Source of the DNA: JBEBVQ01 sp037190845
GTDB lineage: Bacteria > Bacteroidota > Bacteroidia > Chitinophagales > Chitinophagaceae
Assembly (NCBI GenBank): GCA_037190845.1
Contig: JBBCJI010000044.1
Coordinates: 1 to 15,399 of the forward strand
DNA length: 15,399 nt
Direction of reading: 5' to 3'
Under the pieces are notes generated by a model. It searched no databases. It had not been told where the DNA came from and saw only the letters and a list, made by a program, of their open reading frames with translations. This document shows, piece after piece, positions 1 through 8,639 of the stretch (positions are counted from its first letter, which is position 1; each line of letters starts with the position of its first letter). Position numbers and translations under genes: made by a program.

Positions 1-1659
1 ATTGGCCGTAAATGTCGCGTTCGTACCATTATACTCCCAGTCGTACGAAGTTGCCCCCGATACTGCAGGTACAGTGTAGGTCACATTCGATTCTCCCACG
101 CATACTTCCCGCTTGGCAGAAGTGAACCGATCGGGTTGTGCAGGGACAGGCGGTATGATAGCTTCCAGCTTCCAAAGGTCGCTTCTTAGGCCAAAACCCG
201 TAGTAGCTCCACCTCCGTTACCGCCATACATCCAGAAATTACCGTCTTTGTCCACCCAATAGCCTACACGTGCACGCCCCCCCGGGAAGGCTCCGGAAGC
301 GGCGGTGTAATTGCCGGGTACGCCTCTCACATCAGAGGCCCCTGTCTTTGACCCGAACATCCAGGTCCATTGATTCGTGGCCGGGTCATACATCCAAACG
401 TCGTTATGCCCTGAGATGTACGCCGGGGATTCAGCCAGCCCCCATCCCCCGAACATCCAGAACCTGCCATTCACATCCACCCACGTACCGCTGCGCATTC
501 TGCTACCCGGCTTATTCCCTGCGGCAGCCAGACCTCTCTGACCGTGCACACCGTAATAACCATAATTGGTACCAACTAATACCGGCGTCGTAAAGTCAAT
601 CGTATCTCCGTTTACCCACGTCCACATAGCATCAGTGGGGTTGTACTTCCACATATCATTCAGATAAAAACCATAATTGGTACTACCAACTTTGACTGTC
701 GTAACTCCTCCAAACATCCAGAAATTACCGTCTTTATCTGTCCACGTATTCGCCTCCTGCCGCGGTTGCGGGAAGTTGGTAGCAGCAGCAACACCTTTGG
801 TTCCATAACTGGCTATATTACTTGTCGTAACAGAATCACCGCCACCGATCCAGGTCCACATGTTCGTGCTCATATCGTACGACCAGAAATCAGACAGATA
901 CCCCAAAGTACTATTATTGGCAACTCCATAGCCGCTAAACATATAAAGCTTGCCGGCTTTATTATCTATCCATGCGGCGCTACGCCCACCGCCACGTGCT
1001 CCTGGCTGGTTAGTAGCTACAGCAACCCCCTTTGCACCATAATTGGCCACAGGAGTCGCAGCATATACCGTACTTCCATTAAACCAGGTCCATTGATTAT
1101 CATAGGGATTGTATTTCCACAGGTCATTTCTCCTATGCCCGCTGGTTGAGTTGTTAAATCCACCAAAAATCCATACGTAACCGGCGCTGTCCGCAGCAAA
1201 CGTACCGCTATGCCTGTTATGCGGCATATTATCCGGATGCGGCACCCCGGCGGCAGAAAAAAGCTGACCATAGACTGTTGTGGAAGAATATCCGGTCTTC
1301 CCGTGCATCCAGGTCCATGTGCTGCTGTCTGTATTAATACGCCATACCTGGTTAAATGAATTCTGATCATTTAATGCCCCTCCAAACATATAGAGGCGCC
1401 CAAGTGTGTCTGTCCAGCAGACAGGTGCTACTCTTGTGCCCGGCCAATTGTTCATAGCAGACTCTATGACCGGCGGAGCTACCATTGCATAAGGTATCCC
1501 AAGCGTCCCTCTTTTTTCAAGATGATATTTATAGCTAGTGGTTGCATCCATTCCGTTTTTCCAGATCCATTGAGCGGAAGTGTCCGTAACCTGAGCGTAT
1601 AATGATATACCTGCTAATTGACACAACGCGGAAAGAAAAAGTAAAATTCTCAATTTCAT
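1..1659 (-). CDS. Secreted Kelch-repeat beta-propeller protein, C-terminus cut by the left edge
   Basis: 553 codons are visible from an ATG at 1657-1659; the reading frame stays open to base 1. The N-terminus is a signal peptide (about residues 1-23, ending LYAQ). Six Kelch-type repeats follow, each with a W.D..G.(L/F)WMFGG-like strand and then a (N)DLWKYNP.TN.WTW-like strand; the GG strands lie near residues 87, 159, 235, 310, 397 and 473. Several repeats carry a loop of the form NYG.KG-.AA..N.PG.R. Six such units would close a propeller. From about residue 500 a PKD/Ig-like domain begins (VCVGES, then AVSGATSYDWEYNG), a type common in T9SS cargo, so a sorting domain probably lies beyond the window. 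The likely role is a surface or secreted binding protein; substrate unknown. The gene has its own promoter with a palindromic operator (1726-1773), separate from the regulator gene upstream. Seen: repeats and signal peptide. Inferred: T9SS export. Confidence 0.9.
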   Translation of the reverse strand, partial: MKLRILLFLSALCQLAGISLYAQVTDTSAQWIWKNGMDATTSYKYHLEKRGTLGIPYAMVAPPVIESAMNNWPGTRVAPVCWTDTLGRLYMFGGALNDQNSFNQVWRINTDSSTWTWMHGKTGYSSTTVYGQLFSAAGVPHPDNMPHNRHSGTFAADSAGYVWIFGGFNNSTSGHRRNDLWKYNPYDNQWTWFNGSTVYAATPVANYGAKGVAVATNQPGARGGGRSAAWIDNKAGKLYMFSGYGVANNSTLGYLSDFWSYDMSTNMWTWIGGGDSVTTSNIASYGTKGVAAATNFPQPRQEANTWTDKDGNFWMFGGVTTVKVGSTNYGFYLNDMWKYNPTDAMWTWVNGDTIDFTTPVLVGTNYGYYGVHGQRGLAAAGNKPGSRMRSGTWVDVNGRFWMFGGWGLAESPAYISGHNDVWMYDPATNQWTWMFGSKTGASDVRGVPGNYTAASGAFPGGRARVGYWVDKDGNFWMYGGNGGGATTGFGLRSDLWKLEAIIPPVPAQPDRFTSAKREVCVGESNVTYTVPAVSGATSYDWEYNGTNATFTAN

Positions 1660-1725
1660 GTTCGTGATTTTTTAGTGAATAAACAAACCGGTCCGGCATA
1701 ATACCCGGATTGAAGATTGATCATT

Positions 1726-1756
1726 CAAAAGTAACGGGAGACATATTCCCTTACAA
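1726..1756 (-). promoter_or_regulatory. Bacteroidota-type promoter of the Kelch gene
   Basis: On the minus strand a -7 element TACTTTTG (1726-1733) fully matches TAnnTTTG, and a -33 TTG (1754-1756) lies 20 bases upstream. The predicted start is near 1720, giving a leader of about 60 nt before the ATG at 1659. The first T of the -33 element is the last base of the palindrome at 1756-1773. The match to the consensus is seen; activity is inferred. Confidence 0.65.
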
Positions 1757-1773
1757 TCACATGTCCATGTGAT
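1756..1773. promoter_or_regulatory. Palindromic operator, copy 1 (ATCACATG-TC-CATGTGAT)
   Basis: A perfect 8-bp inverted repeat with a 2-base centre, 18 bp overall, abutting the -33 element of the Kelch promoter. There are 22 bases between the palindrome and the -7 element, so its centre lies near -43. That is a typical position for a dimeric NarL/LuxR-type activator touching the polymerase. The same motif recurs at 2630-2647 and 8670-8687. Confidence 0.65.
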
Positions 1774-1938
1774 AAGCAGCACCTCCGGGTGTGCATTAGC
1801 GGATGCCGGCAATCAGGAAAATACAGATACCGGTTTAGCCAATCGGCCTCACTGATATCTGCGCGACCAGACGCGTCACCACACTTATTGCGGCAGGCAT
1901 GACCAGGCAGGATTATTCCATTATGAACCGGTAAGAAA

Positions 1939-2580
1939 TCAAATCTCTCCCCTGAAGGCTTTATTCAGCACTTCGGCTTTGCTGTTTACGTGCAGCTTCC
2001 GGTAAATATGCTTGATATGTGTGCGGATCGTATCAATAGATATAGACAGCCGATCTGCAATCAGCTTATAACTGAGCCCCTCGGTGAGGGCCTTGATGAC
2101 CTGCATTTCACGGGGTGAAAGCACATCCTCATCATGGCGTCTGACCGGGGCAAAATGCTCGACTACCTTACGGGCAATAGACGGGGACATATAGCTTCCT
2201 CCGGCTTTAATTTCAAGAATAGCTCTAAGTAATTCCGGCATAGACGTGTTCTTGAGCGCATACCCTGTTGCTCCCGCACATAGTGACTGAAAAATACGCG
2301 TACTGTCATTAAACACCGTAAGCATAATAATATCTGCTGAAGGAAACAACTCCTTAATATACCGAATTCCTTCAATGCCACTCATGCCAGGCAGATTAAT
2401 ATCCGACAGCACTACGTCCGGGGCCTCCATCCGTTGCTCACCGGCTGCTTCCAGAAAATCTTCCATACTCTCTGCAATCAATACCAGAACAATATTTTCC
2501 TGCATGCTAAAAAATTCCCTGATGCTATCACGCACATGTTCCCCGTCTTCTATAATCGCCAGTTTTATCTGCTGCTCCAT
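1939..2580 (-). CDS. NarL/FixJ-family response regulator (receiver plus LuxR-type HTH)
   Basis: 213 residues from the ATG at 2578-2580. The frame can be read from a GTG at 2652 overlapping the kinase stop codon, but the ATG gives the normal receiver N-terminus (first strand IKLAIIED at residues 5-12) and follows AGGAG. Receiver, about residues 5-120: acidic pocket E11/D12, phospho-acceptor D60 (in LSDINLPGMSG), T88 and K110, all present. LuxR/GerE HTH, about residues 152-210: LSPREMQVIKAL, then IADRLSISIDTIRTHIKHIYRKL. No key residue is missing, so it should be a working phosphorylation-dependent DNA-binding regulator. It lies directly after the sensor kinase gene and is surely its partner. 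A palindrome and a promoter-like sequence just upstream (2599-2647) suggest extra transcription of this gene alone and self-control. It is also the best candidate to bind all three palindromes (inference). Confidence 0.95.
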   Translation of the reverse strand: MEQQIKLAIIEDGEHVRDSIREFFSMQENIVLVLIAESMEDFLEAAGEQRMEAPDVVLSDINLPGMSGIEGIRYIKELFPSADIIMLTVFNDSTRIFQSLCAGATGYALKNTSMPELLRAILEIKAGGSYMSPSIARKVVEHFAPVRRHDEDVLSPREMQVIKALTEGLSYKLIADRLSISIDTIRTHIKHIYRKLHVNSKAEVLNKAFRGEI

Positions 2581-2598
2581 ATGCTCCTGTATTCTATG

Positions 2599-2630
2599 CA
2601 AAGTTGACCAATCTTTTGCTACAATTATAA
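2599..2630 (-). promoter_or_regulatory. Possible internal promoter for the response regulator gene
   Basis: On the minus strand CAACTTTG (2599-2606) matches TAnnTTTG at all but one constrained base (C for T at the first). TTA stands where TTG is expected at 2628-2630, with 21 bases between. The start would fall near 2593, leaving a leader of about 13 nt containing AGGAG before the ATG at 2580. Alone it would be a weak call; its support comes from having the same spacing to the palindrome as the other two sites. Confidence 0.4.
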
Positions 2631-2647
2631 TCACATATTCATGTGAC
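2630..2647. promoter_or_regulatory. Palindromic operator, copy 2 (ATCACAT-ATTC-ATGTGAC)
   Basis: An 18-bp inverted repeat with 6-bp perfect arms and one mismatch at the outermost pair. It covers the stop codon (2639-2641) and last two codons of the kinase gene, and lies 23 bases upstream of the CAACTTTG element. It belongs to the same motif as copies at 1756-1773 and 8670-8687. Confidence 0.55.
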
Positions 2648-5635
2648 AACACCCTTCCGTACAGTTAACGTAAATGCATTATCTTTCGTTTCATAAAACA
2701 TCGTTGCGCCAATTTTCCTTGCCCGCATATGTATATTTTTCAGCCCCTGCCCCTGTACCCCCTGCCGGGATGTAAATGCACCATTATTCGTAATGCAGAA
2801 GAAAAACATCGTAGCGTCATGGTATCTAAATGTGATTCCAACTTTGGTTACGGCGGCATGCTTCACGACATTATTAACAGCCTCCTTAAAGATCAGATAT
2901 AACTGCTGACGTAACTCAAGAGGCATTCTCTGACGTGAGTGTATCTCTCCCACATCCACATGCAATTCTATGTTCAGCGGAAGCAGCAATTCCTCAGCAT
3001 ATTCCTGAATCCGTTCTGAAAGACTCTCCGGCATATCATTACGCGCATCCACGGACCAAAGAATATCACTCATTGTAATTGTCGCTTCCCTGCTCAATCC
3101 TGCAATCCTTTCAAGCCGCGCATCTTTTTCCGGTCCGGTGTTTCCATTAAAACGTAGATTATCAGAGAACATCGTAATACTTGTAAGCAAGCTGCCGACT
3201 TCATCATGCAGATTACTTGAAATCTGGAGTCTCATTAATTGCATCTTCTTCAGATTACGGTACTTGAACAGGAAGAAAAGCGATATTAATCCGACAGACA
3301 ACATTGCAAGCAGTAAGTAAAACCATACAGTACTGTAAAAAGGCTTCTTCACATGTATCACAAACTGCAACAAATTTGAAGCAACAAAGCCACGTGATGT
3401 GATTCCCTGTATCTCCACTGTATAGTATCCATACGGGATACCATGCAGTCGTAAAACCGGCTCACCGGACAAAGATCTCCAATCATCGAACAGTCCCAAG
3501 ATCCGGTATCTAAAAATATTGTGCACCGGATCTGCATAGTCTGTCATACCCAAATTAAACACCAGTGATGCACTGGGAGACTGTAATTCAATCTTGTCTC
3601 CGTCGCCTTTCAGATTACTGATCGTAGTAAATGTCTTGGTTTGCTCATCCCATTTCGAGACCGGCAAAACAAACAGACGAGCATTATTTTCTTCGATGCT
3701 GTTTACCTGTTGAGGATAAAAGGAAATGAGGCCGTTAACACTGCCAAAATACATTTTCCCGTCTCTTCCTTTCATATACGAGTTGTAATTAAAATCATTA
3801 TTGCACAACCCATCAGTAGTATAAAAATTTGAAAAGCGGTTTTCTACCGGATTATAACAACTCAATCCGTTCGAAGTGCTAAACCAGCACTTGCCATCAT
3901 CCTGCCATAACATGCCATACACAATATCGCTGCTCAGTCCATTATTTTCCCGGTTAAGATAACGTATCTGTGTTCTGTCCGGACTGAGCACATTTATACC
4001 TCCTCCATTGGTCGTCAACCATAGAAATCCGTTCTCATCTTCGTCAACAACATATATCTCATTAGCCGACAACGCAGGAACAGACTTTTTATTAAAACAC
4101 ATGATTACTCCCTCCTTCTTATGAACATGATATACCCCCCTATTTGTCGCCAGCCATAATGTTCTGGAATCTGCTCCTTCTTTTATATCCAGTACTGTAG
4201 GATTTTCGATGTCTGAAATATTGTTCTTGTGAGGCAGCAAACTGTTCGTTGCCGGATTATAGTACATGAGTCCCCTGCTGGTTCCGATCCAGATAATTCC
4301 TTCTGAATCGCGAAACAAAGAAAAACTGGATGACAGGGTGCTGTTTCCATTACCATGCAAAATCTTTTCAAACCTCCTGCTCCGTTTATTAAAACGAAAA
4401 AAATAAGGTATGCTATAGCCCGCTATGTATACATAATCCGAATCATTCAGCATGTCTGTTATCGCTACCGGTATCTTATGTGTTCCAGGATCCATGTACT
4501 GGTATGAGGTCCAGGACCCGGCTATCGCCTCATAACAATACAAACCATACGAACTCCCCACATACATATCTCCATTCGGTTCTTCAATGATTGTGCGGGT
4601 AGATATCCGAATGCGGTCATCATATAAAACAGTATCAAACAAATCCCGGGAGGGAAGTATTTTATACATGCCCCTGTTGGTTCCGATCCAAATTATTCCT
4701 TCTGCATCCTGAGACCCACAATAATACCTTTGCCGGCCAAAAAACACATCTGACATTCCGTCAATTTGGCTAATCACACCAGTGCTGATATTATACTCCA
4801 GCAATGTATCGGGCGCATAATAGTTTCCGCAAAAACTACCACAGGCTACAAACATGAGTTTGTCTCCATATAAAAAAGCCATTTCCATGACACGGCCGGA
4901 CAAGCGTTCGAGTACATCCAGCTCTTTCGTATTCGTATGTAACAGATAAGCATGGGTCCGACTGGCAATAAACAATAAAGAATCATTACACCATGTCATA
5001 TTCAGGATCGTCGAATTGCCGGGCAGGGATATATTTTCAATTTTCCGGGAAGGCACATGAAACACAGACACTCCGTCATCGGTATCTAACGATACCGATG
5101 CCAGCATATGTTGTTTATTCGTTGCCATCCGCTGTGCAAACTTCTGGCTTCTGGAATACCGGAAAAGCAGTCTGGGACTGTTCAAATTATCCACTTTTAT
5201 CAATGCCCCACTTCTGTACGCAACATAAGCAGCCTCTCCCGGCACTACACATAATGCGCTTACCTCGCTCCCCCCCAAAGCAGTATCAGGCTGCACATAC
5301 TGTACAGAACCCTGATCCGGTTGCACAATATATACCCCCCGCAGCGTACCTACCCAAATAGTATTCAGAATGCTATCGTAAGCAAGATGTGTAATAAATT
5401 CATTTTTCAACTCCGGATAAGGGCGGATAAAATTGTATCCGGCATAAATATTCAATCCGTTCTGCGTACCAATCCACATCAATCCGCGCCTGTCTTTCAG
5501 TATCGCAGTAACAAAGTTGCTCGACAGCCCGCTACTACCATCAAGTAACTCAATCTTTGCAGCTGCATCCGCTATGCCTGTAAAGAAAAGCATAATAGCG
5601 ACAACACAACAATATGTTTTTATAAAACCACGCAT
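2639..5635 (-). CDS. Propeller/Y_Y_Y-type membrane sensor histidine kinase (HisKA_3)
   Basis: 998 residues from the ATG at 5633-5635; an in-frame GTG at 5668 would add 11 residues ahead of the signal peptide and is less likely. Order: signal peptide (about 1-24); large periplasmic region of two-component-propeller repeats (WIGT.NGL.Y type; clear examples include MWIGTQNGLNIY, IWIGTNRGMY, IWIGTSRGLMYY, LWLATNRGVY and CWFSTSNGLSCY); Y_Y_Y domain (about 690-757); one membrane helix (about 766-788); HisKA_3 dimerisation box NLHDEVGSLLTSI with phospho-acceptor H810; HATPase_c with N box FKEAVNNVVKHA (about 912-923) and G box GQGLKNI (about 962). It should sense a periplasmic ligand and phosphorylate the regulator encoded next. 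The ectodomain is the type found in hybrid systems that sense glycans, but here it is joined to a NarL-type kinase with a separate regulator. The ligand cannot be read from sequence. The gene looks AT-richer than 9174-10013. Confidence 0.95.
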   Translation of the reverse strand: MRGFIKTYCCVVAIMLFFTGIADAAAKIELLDGSSGLSSNFVTAILKDRRGLMWIGTQNGLNIYAGYNFIRPYPELKNEFITHLAYDSILNTIWVGTLRGVYIVQPDQGSVQYVQPDTALGGSEVSALCVVPGEAAYVAYRSGALIKVDNLNSPRLLFRYSRSQKFAQRMATNKQHMLASVSLDTDDGVSVFHVPSRKIENISLPGNSTILNMTWCNDSLLFIASRTHAYLLHTNTKELDVLERLSGRVMEMAFLYGDKLMFVACGSFCGNYYAPDTLLEYNISTGVISQIDGMSDVFFGRQRYYCGSQDAEGIIWIGTNRGMYKILPSRDLFDTVLYDDRIRISTRTIIEEPNGDMYVGSSYGLYCYEAIAGSWTSYQYMDPGTHKIPVAITDMLNDSDYVYIAGYSIPYFFRFNKRSRRFEKILHGNGNSTLSSSFSLFRDSEGIIWIGTSRGLMYYNPATNSLLPHKNNISDIENPTVLDIKEGADSRTLWLATNRGVYHVHKKEGVIMCFNKKSVPALSANEIYVVDEDENGFLWLTTNGGGINVLSPDRTQIRYLNRENNGLSSDIVYGMLWQDDGKCWFSTSNGLSCYNPVENRFSNFYTTDGLCNNDFNYNSYMKGRDGKMYFGSVNGLISFYPQQVNSIEENNARLFVLPVSKWDEQTKTFTTISNLKGDGDKIELQSPSASLVFNLGMTDYADPVHNIFRYRILGLFDDWRSLSGEPVLRLHGIPYGYYTVEIQGITSRGFVASNLLQFVIHVKKPFYSTVWFYLLLAMLSVGLISLFFLFKYRNLKKMQLMRLQISSNLHDEVGSLLTSITMFSDNLRFNGNTGPEKDARLERIAGLSREATITMSDILWSVDARNDMPESLSERIQEYAEELLLPLNIELHVDVGEIHSRQRMPLELRQQLYLIFKEAVNNVVKHAAVTKVGITFRYHDATMFFFCITNNGAFTSRQGVQGQGLKNIHMRARKIGATMFYETKDNAFTLTVRKGVVT

Positions 5636-5834
5636 GGACAACGTATAAGTCACACGTATTATTCTCACTAAATATACTCTTTTTCAGAAAAAAAATGAAA
5701 ACGCTTCATTCCAAAACAAAAAGCAATAAAACTCCCTGATACTGAACGGATATCTAAGCTATAATATATGGACGTCCGTTTAAAACAGGCATGAAGAAAT
5801 GACCGGAATATCAACCTGTCTCGTATCCTTCCTG
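5636..5834 (-). other. Upstream region of the sensor kinase gene
   Basis: About 200 bases between the terminator of the PKD protein gene and the kinase start; AT-rich. A TATATTTA on the minus strand just before the GTG at 5668 is the nearest thing to a -7 element, but no TTG lies about 20 bases upstream of it, so I do not call a promoter. The 18-bp palindrome seen at the other three places is absent here. A short ATG-less frame at 5668-5865 has no recognisable features. Confidence 0.5.
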
Positions 5835-5877
5835 AAAAAATCACACGAAATACAGAATAGTACACATTTCGTGTAAT
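5835..5877 (-). terminator. Rho-independent terminator after the PKD protein gene
   Basis: On the minus strand, about 50 bases after the stop codon, a 9-bp perfect stem ACACGAAAT/ATTTCGTGT (5866-5874 with 5843-5851) extends to 12 pairs with one T-G pair. It has a 14-base loop and is followed directly by six T residues (5835-5840). This closes the PKD protein transcript and separates it from the kinase gene. Confidence 0.8.
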
Positions 5878-5925
5878 TTATCAATTACTACAACAGCAAT
5901 AATATGTGCAGATTACACTAAAATG

Positions 5926-8304
5926 CTACCGTATAAGATGAAAATTCCCTTTTCGCAGGTATGGAGCGCCTTCAATGCTGTATTCCAACATATACACATA
6001 GGTATCCACTCCCATTGCGTGTCCGTTGTAAATACCATCCCAGCCCTTACGGCGATCCTGCGTATGAAACAGTTCCCTTCCCCACCGGTTAAAAATAGTA
6101 AGCCGGAATCCCTCCATACGCTCTACATTCCCCAGCACGCGGAATACATCATTTTTCGCATCGCCATTCGGCGTAAAAGCATCTGGAATCATAATATCAC
6201 AATAGCGTTGTCGTACACCAATTGTATCCATGGTTAAACCACATTTATTAACTGCTGTAACAATGTATTCACCACCATGCCTGATCATGAGCGTATTCTC
6301 CACACTGCCATCCGACCAATACAGGGAATCTGCGTTGATACGGAATGGTACAAGCACCAAAGGTGTTTCTTCACAAACTACCGTGTCCGGACCAAGCATG
6401 ACCACAGGTTTGGGATAGAACGTAAGCAACACGGTATCATTCCCTATACATCTATGCTCTGACACAATCTTCACCCAGTAAGTTCCTGCTGATTGAACTG
6501 CAATGCCGGGAGTTATTTCTCCAGTATTCCAACTGTAGGTGCTTCCGGTTCTATACGTAGCATCCAGTATAATTGTCTGCTCCGGACATATATCCTGATC
6601 ATTCAGCTCCACTACCGGTTCAGGCATAGCTGTAATACCAATCGTATCACGGACAATACATCCGTCCAGATTTATCGTAAGCACATAATCATTAGTAGCT
6701 GACACTTCGGTATGAGAAGTCTCCTCACCTGTATTCCAACTATACATAGCACCGGGCACTGTCCATCCTATACGAAGCGGAAACTGTTCACATATAATGC
6801 TGTCTGGCCCCAAATCAACCACAGGCGTAGGCACCATAGTCACACGGATTGTATCACTGGATTCACAACCATTCAGAGCAACATGCAACCAGTAAACACC
6901 AGTACGGACCACCTCCATTAATGTGTCTGACAACCCGTTGCTCCAGAGCAGGTGTGCACCGGGAGGTTGATTCGCATACAAAATCAACGGCTGATCCCGG
7001 TCACAAATGCCGGTATCATTGCCGAGATCAGCCTGAACAGCATAATTCAATACCAGGTCTATACTATCTCTTGCGGCACAGCCATACCGGTCAATTTCCA
7101 GCCAGTAGGAACCCGACTGAGTGGCTGTCCAGGACGGTGTAGTTGCCCCGCTGTTCCAGAGGTAACCTACATCGGTATAAGGAGGTTTGGATTGTAACAA
7201 TATGGCATCGCTGCACAATACGGTATCCGGCCCCAGGTTTACAACAGGATAATCATATACCATGATCACTTTCTGCAGCGTATCCGGGAGGCCGCATAAA
7301 GCGGATGATGCGATCAACGTTACGGTATAAGCACCGGGATTATGATAAGTATGTGTAGGACTGTCCACATTACTTTGCGGGCTGCCATCCCCGAAATCCC
7401 AGATAAACCCGGTAGCAGAAACAGAACTGTTCAGGAAATGAACCGTAAAAGGAGCGCACCCGGTGTCAACAGCGCTGCTCGCCCCCCCAACGACAGGGTC
7501 AATATCAAAGGATGCCTGTACCGCAGGCGGAGGTGGCGGGGCATTTACAGAAGCCTGGGCCAGAAAGCCAGCGTATGGAGCGCCGGATGCAATTTGAACG
7601 ATCAGGGAATTATATCCTCTCTTCCAACCAGAACATAAGGTTAATGACAACTTCTGGGCATTCTGAAATCCGACATAGCCATATGGATTAGCCACAGGTA
7701 TCACACCTCCCAATGAAGCGCTTTGGGGTACACCATTCACATAAACCTCCTGCACTGAGTTATCCACTAATATATCAAGCATCAAGCAAAATACACTGTC
7801 TGTATTGAAGCTACTCCCGCAACTGTCGAAACAAGGCAGCAAAAAATCAATGCGATAATAATAAATCATATTACCCGAATGACTACCGGGCGTAGATGCC
7901 TGATGTGATATCCAGGCACAATCCGGCCACGCACTTGCTGAATAATTAGGAGGCACGTAAGACATCACCACCGCCGGGTTGTAAGGGCCTCCCATGTTGG
8001 TGCTTACTCTCCACCGGCTATCCGGGCTCAGGGCAGGCAAAGTTCCTCCTGATCCATTCGTTCCTGTATTGAACCATCTCGGTAGCGGAGCTGCACCTAT
8101 ACGGGGAATAACAGTAAGGTCCAGCACCCGAATGCTGTCTGTACTACCTACCCGAAACGTATCCCGGTATATCCCGGTAGTATTATATCCGTAAAGAACA
8201 TCACCACTGCATAGCGTATCATATATATTATGTACGATCTGGGCATTGCCGTCGTAACGCATAATAGCTGTAGACAAAAAAAACAATAGTAATAGTCGCT
8301 GCAT
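5926..8304 (-). CDS. Secreted PKD/Ig-repeat protein with type B T9SS (gliding-motility-associated) C-terminal domain
   Basis: 792 residues from the ATG at 8302-8304. Signal peptide about 1-21 (ends GNAQ). Residues about 25-255 are a region I do not recognise, possibly an adhesion or carbohydrate-binding fold, with several Cys (FDSCGSSFNTDSVFC). A PKD domain spans about 262-347 (WDFGDGS near 303, then HTYHNPGAYTVTL). Five Ig-like repeats of about 70 residues follow (about 350-698), each starting with VxLGPDTxxC and ending with GC...DTI; the paired Cys may form disulfides outside the cell. Residues 701-792 are the CHU_C sorting domain (AFTPNGD.KNDVF, then FNRWG, GWDG and Y.YMLEY). Expected fate: T9SS export and attachment to the cell surface. 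The block from about residue 424 to the end is collinear with the protein at 12061-14898. It is monocistronic by its terminator, and an operator-bearing promoter lies far upstream (8640-8687). Confidence 0.93.
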   Translation of the reverse strand: MQRLLLLFFLSTAIMRYDGNAQIVHNIYDTLCSGDVLYGYNTTGIYRDTFRVGSTDSIRVLDLTVIPRIGAAPLPRWFNTGTNGSGGTLPALSPDSRWRVSTNMGGPYNPAVVMSYVPPNYSASAWPDCAWISHQASTPGSHSGNMIYYYRIDFLLPCFDSCGSSFNTDSVFCLMLDILVDNSVQEVYVNGVPQSASLGGVIPVANPYGYVGFQNAQKLSLTLCSGWKRGYNSLIVQIASGAPYAGFLAQASVNAPPPPPAVQASFDIDPVVGGASSAVDTGCAPFTVHFLNSSVSATGFIWDFGDGSPQSNVDSPTHTYHNPGAYTVTLIASSALCGLPDTLQKVIMVYDYPVVNLGPDTVLCSDAILLQSKPPYTDVGYLWNSGATTPSWTATQSGSYWLEIDRYGCAARDSIDLVLNYAVQADLGNDTGICDRDQPLILYANQPPGAHLLWSNGLSDTLMEVVRTGVYWLHVALNGCESSDTIRVTMVPTPVVDLGPDSIICEQFPLRIGWTVPGAMYSWNTGEETSHTEVSATNDYVLTINLDGCIVRDTIGITAMPEPVVELNDQDICPEQTIILDATYRTGSTYSWNTGEITPGIAVQSAGTYWVKIVSEHRCIGNDTVLLTFYPKPVVMLGPDTVVCEETPLVLVPFRINADSLYWSDGSVENTLMIRHGGEYIVTAVNKCGLTMDTIGVRQRYCDIMIPDAFTPNGDAKNDVFRVLGNVERMEGFRLTIFNRWGRELFHTQDRRKGWDGIYNGHAMGVDTYVYMLEYSIEGAPYLRKGNFHLIR

Positions 8305-8639
8305 ATTGAAAGGGTTTAGGATTTATATTAAGAGTGTAACACACTTTGACGTGTTTCCTGTAATGGGATTTAATCAGCTTTTCAGCCTTCAGGAATCGGC
8401 CTTCGTCATCGGCCATAACAGATAAGCGCCATTTATATAGTTCTGCATATTAAATACCGGAAATACTTTTTAAAAATACATCAGTGGGAATAAGTGCAAG
8501 CCCACCAGCAATACTCCTGCCAACATAACCCTACCTTGCCGGGAGAACAGCAGGGTAATCTTATGCTCGTAATGATATTATTTTTATCACCCGAAATATA
8601 TCGTATATATCTCACTACCTATAAAAGCATAAATTAATT
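8305..8639 (-). other. Long untranslated leader of the PKD protein gene (predicted)
   Basis: If transcription starts near 8634 from the promoter at 8640-8670, this stretch is a leader of about 330 nt. Every frame is broken by stops. It holds an 18-residue hydrophobic reading frame on the minus strand (8470-8526, MLAGVLLVGLHLFPLMYF) after AGGTAGGG, a weak 5-bp GTGGG/CCCAC stem (8484-8505) followed by a short T run, and a direct GGCCGAT repeat near 8400-8416. A second weak promoter-like TTG-N18-TATTTTTA lies inside the small frame. None is strong alone. I recognise no riboswitch class. Confidence 0.4.

Noticed and set aside
766..1149. Plus-strand frame opposite the Kelch gene
   Set aside because: The minus frame encodes six clear Kelch repeats with a signal peptide; this frame has no recognisable content.
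2581..2652. Upstream GTG start for the response regulator
   Set aside because: It would place 24 extra residues before the first receiver strand, and it runs through the palindrome and promoter-like element; the ATG at 2580 fits the family.
3385..3405. Half-site ATGTGAT inside the kinase gene as a fourth operator
   Set aside because: The opposite arm is absent and no -7-like element stands at the right distance; similar half-sites at about 7909 and 13224 also lie inside genes.
5668..5865. 65-codon minus frame upstream of the sensor kinase
   Set aside because: It spans part of the terminator hairpin, has no domain, and no promoter was found for it.
8228..8416. 62-codon minus frame overlapping the start of the PKD protein gene
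   Set aside because: It is out of frame with the signal peptide, has no known motif, and overlaps the real gene by 77 bases.
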